Source of the DNA: an uncultured Eubacteriales bacterium
GTDB taxonomy: Bacteria > Bacillota > Clostridia > Christensenellales > Borkfalkiaceae
Length of the DNA stretch: 8,200 nucleotides
Assembly: GCA_900549005.1 (NCBI GenBank)
Contig: URMT01000073.1
Coordinates: 1-8,200, forward strand
Direction of reading: 5' to 3'
This document shows, one piece after another, positions 6,486-8,200 of the stretch. Made by a program: the position numbers and the translations under genes. A model generated the notes under the pieces. That model was given only the letters and a program-made list of their open reading frames with translations, was not told where the DNA came from and did no database searches. Numbering within the stretch: the first letter of the stretch is position 1; every line of letters begins with the position of its first letter.

Positions 6486-8111
6486 TTACTTTACGCTGTA
6501 CAGAAGTTCGGTGTAAGAAGGATAGGGCCAGTAATCTTCCGAAGTGAGCGTCTCCATTTCGTCGGCAATGCCGCGCACGACCTGCATCTGCGGAATGACC
6601 TTGTGAGCCATAGCCTTTGATGCGGGGCGGACGTCCTCTTTGTCTATGCCCGCAAGCAGAGCTTCGAGCTTGGCAACTTCGGCAGAGAACTTATCGTTGA
6701 GCGCAGCCAGACGGGAAATGAGACTCTTTTCTGTATCACAGGGGATATTTTCCGATACCGCCTTCTTTGCGGCCACGTTCGAGCAAAGCTCGGCAACGTA
6801 GTCGGATACGGCGGGGATTATGTCCTGCTTAGACATTTTGAGCATAGTGAGCGCCTCGATATTTATTATCTTGACGTAGTTTTCCAGCCTTACCATAGCG
6901 CGGGCGACAGCCTCCTGCTCGGTATATACGCCGTTGTTCACGAACACGTCGATATTCTTCTTTTCAAAGAATACGTCGGTTGCGTCGGCGGTGTTCTTAT
7001 TGTTCAAAAGGCCCCTTCTCTCGGCCTCGGGCTCCCAGGCGGGGCCGTAGCCGTCGAGATTGAATATTATGCGCTTGTGTTCTTTGATTGTGGAAGTGAT
7101 AAGCTCGCGTGCGGCAGACTCTACGTCGGAAGCCTTTTCGAGCTTATCTGCAAATTCAGAGAACGCCTGCGAAATTATTGTGTTGAGCACTATGTTTGCG
7201 TCGGCCACGTTTGCCTGCGAGCCGAGCATTCTGAATTCAAATTTGTTGCCCGTGAACGCGAAGGGCGAAGTCCTGTTCCTGTCGGATGCGTCCTTGGGGA
7301 AGATGGGCGATTCGGGAACGCCGATAGAGCCCTCCTGCGCGCGGAAGGGGATATAGTCCTTGCCGTTTGCGATGCTGTCTACCAGGTCGCCGAGCTGGTC
7401 GCCGAGGTATACCGAAATGATTGCGGGGGGAGCTTCGTTTGCGCCCAGACGGTGGTCGTTGCCCGCAGAGGCTACCGCGCCCCTTAAAATGCCCTGATAG
7501 TCGTCAACCGCCTTGATTACCGCGGCGAGCACGAGCATAAACAGCGTGTTCTTTTCGGGGTTGGGGCCCGGTTCGAGCAGGTTGAGGCCCGTATCGGTAG
7601 ACATAGACCAGTTGTTGTGCTTGCCCGAGCCGTTTATGCCCTCGAAGGGCTTTTCGTGCAGAAGGCACCTGAGTCCGTGCTTCTGCGCAACCTTCTTCAT
7701 AAGCTCCATAGTGAGCATATTTGAATCTATTGCGACGTTGGTCGTGGAATATACGGGCGCCATCTCGTGCTGGGCGGGAGCGACTTCGTTATGCCTCGTC
7801 TTTGAAGGTATGCCGAACGACCACAGAGTTTCGTCGAGGTCGGCCATAAAGTCTGCTATGGCGGGCTTTATTGTGCCGAAGTAGTGGTCTTCAAGCTCCT
7901 GTCCGCGGAGAACGGGCGCGCCGAACAGCGTTCTGCCAGTCATTCTGAGGTCTATGCGCTTTTCGTACTCCTCTTCCGAAATGAGGAAGTATTCCTGCTC
8001 GGGTCCGACCGTGGTGGTAACCTTTTTGCACTCTATGCCGAAGAGCTTCAAAATTCGCTTGGCCTGCATATCGAGCGCCTTCATCGACTTTAAAATGGGC
8101 GACTTTTTATC
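6486..8111 (-). CDS. glnN: Type III glutamine synthetase (GSIII), N-terminus lost at a chimeric junction
   Basis: Cytoplasmic enzyme that makes glutamine from glutamate, ammonia and ATP; the GSIII family is common in Bacteroidetes, cyanobacteria and Clostridia. Reading back from TAA at 6488-6486, homology is continuous to 8111. Numbering from the in-frame ATG at 8084, the motifs are PEQEYFL (28-34, metal-ligand region), KTRHNEVAPAQHE (95-107), NGSGKHNNWSM (151-161), AGNDHRLGANEAPPAII (207-223) and NRTSPFAFTGNKFEFR (270-285), ending in WPYPSYTELLYSVK. That ATG is not the true start: the nine codons before it read DKKSPILKS, matching the family's DKKTPLLRS segment, and no ribosome binding site precedes it. 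GSIII is about 700 residues, so roughly 160 N-terminal residues are missing. The frame runs into Alu-like sequence and a TGA at 8120-8118. The truncation is probably an assembly artefact, not a pseudogene. The ammonium transporter follows downstream. Confidence 0.93.
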   Translation of the reverse strand, partial: DKKSPILKSMKALDMQAKRILKLFGIECKKVTTTVGPEQEYFLISEEEYEKRIDLRMTGRTLFGAPVLRGQELEDHYFGTIKPAIADFMADLDETLWSFGIPSKTRHNEVAPAQHEMAPVYSTTNVAIDSNMLTMELMKKVAQKHGLRCLLHEKPFEGINGSGKHNNWSMSTDTGLNLLEPGPNPEKNTLFMLVLAAVIKAVDDYQGILRGAVASAGNDHRLGANEAPPAIISVYLGDQLGDLVDSIANGKDYIPFRAQEGSIGVPESPIFPKDASDRNRTSPFAFTGNKFEFRMLGSQANVADANIVLNTIISQAFSEFADKLEKASDVESAARELITSTIKEHKRIIFNLDGYGPAWEPEAERRGLLNNKNTADATDVFFEKKNIDVFVNNGVYTEQEAVARAMVRLENYVKIINIEALTMLKMSKQDIIPAVSDYVAELCSNVAAKKAVSENIPCDTEKSLISRLAALNDKFSAEVAKLEALLAGIDKEDVRPASKAMAHKVIPQMQVVRGIADEMETLTSEDYWPYPSYTELLYSVK

Positions 8112-8113
8112 GT

Positions 8114-8172
8114 GGGTTCACGCCATTCTCCTGCCTCAGCCTCCCGAGTAGCTGGGACTACAGGCGCCCGCC
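8114..8172 (-). mobile_element. Human Alu (AluY-like) SINE fragment, probable contamination/chimera
   Basis: On the minus strand, 59 bases from GGCGGGCGCC (8172) through TGTAGTCCCAGCTACTCGGG to GTGAACCC (8114) match the right-arm interior of the human AluY consensus, as I recall it, without a mismatch. The AATGGCGTGAACC variant is the AluY-type form. On the plus side the consensus would continue with ACCACGCC after 8172, and on the other side with CCCGGG before 8114; both are broken here, so this is an internal fragment with two junctions. Alu elements are primate-specific and not found in bacterial genomes, so human DNA in the library or a chimeric read is by far the likeliest source. Confidence 0.93.
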
Positions 8173-8200
8173 TCAAAAAACTATTGTATCGTAACTCTAT
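8173..8200. other. Unassigned 28-base tail beyond the Alu fragment
   Basis: AT-rich sequence that continues neither the Alu consensus nor the glutamine synthetase frame. No translation resembles the expected GSIII N-terminal segment. It may be human flank, another chimeric piece or read-end noise; too short to identify. Confidence 0.5.

Noticed and set aside
6237..6620. 127-codon plus-strand open frame across the glutamine synthetase-amt gap
   Set aside because: It runs into the 3' end of the glutamine synthetase gene on the opposite strand, is Arg/Cys-rich without a motif, and lacks a convincing ribosome binding site.
8114..8172. Alu fragment as a real transfer of human DNA into the bacterium
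   Set aside because: It is a short internal piece with abrupt ends at the contig edge that breaks an essential-type gene; chimera or contamination explains it with fewer assumptions.

Overview
The window is bacterial for about 99% of its length. It carries a nitrogen-assimilation cluster in which every gene reads on the minus strand. The gene set points to a Clostridia-like Firmicute, probably from a gut or other anaerobic metagenome: a type III glutamine synthetase, an ammonium transporter fused to a P-II domain, a ClC antiporter with a TrkA-C tail, and a split 'archaeal/clostridial' glutamate synthase with a ferredoxin-like N-terminus. Strong sigma-A-type promoters and purine-rich Shine-Dalgarno sites agree with this. 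The taxon is inferred from family resemblance, not from a marker gene.

Layout in transcription order, right to left. (1) 8111-6486: type III glutamine synthetase, lacking its N-terminal part. (2) 6485-6100: a 386-bp structured intergenic region with several hairpins, a tandem 11-bp repeat and a palindrome. (3) 6099-4309: Amt ammonium channel fused to a C-terminal P-II domain, followed by a clear rho-independent terminator (4264-4234). (4) 4141-2534: ClC-family Cl-/H+ antiporter with a C-terminal TrkA-C domain, behind a consensus promoter (TTGACA-18-TATAAT plus TGn). (5) 2533-2127: intergenic region with a hairpin downstream of clcA, a good promoter (TTGACT-18-TATAAT) and a leader whose last hairpin abuts the ribosome binding site. 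(6) 2126-1005: class II glutamine amidotransferase subunit of glutamate synthase, overlapping by ATGA with (7) 1008-1: ferredoxin/FMN synthase subunit of glutamate synthase, which runs off the left edge.

Together the genes import ammonium (Amt), sense nitrogen/energy status at the channel (fused P-II domain), fix ammonium into glutamine (GSIII) and pass the amide nitrogen to 2-oxoglutarate (glutamate synthase). The ClC gene is its own transcription unit between the two nitrogen units; a link to nitrogen metabolism is only inferred.

The most unusual thing is at the right edge. Positions 8114-8172 match, as far as I can recall the consensus, a 59-base internal piece of a human AluY element without mismatch. 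It abruptly interrupts the glutamine synthetase reading frame and is followed by 28 bases that fit neither Alu nor glutamine synthetase. This is almost certainly a human-contaminant chimera or misassembly, not biology; the glutamine synthetase 'truncation' and anything right of about 8111 should not be trusted. No tRNA, rRNA, CRISPR array, insertion sequence or phage gene is visible. I see no wholly new system; the best biological leads are the atypical P-II domain and the structured leaders.
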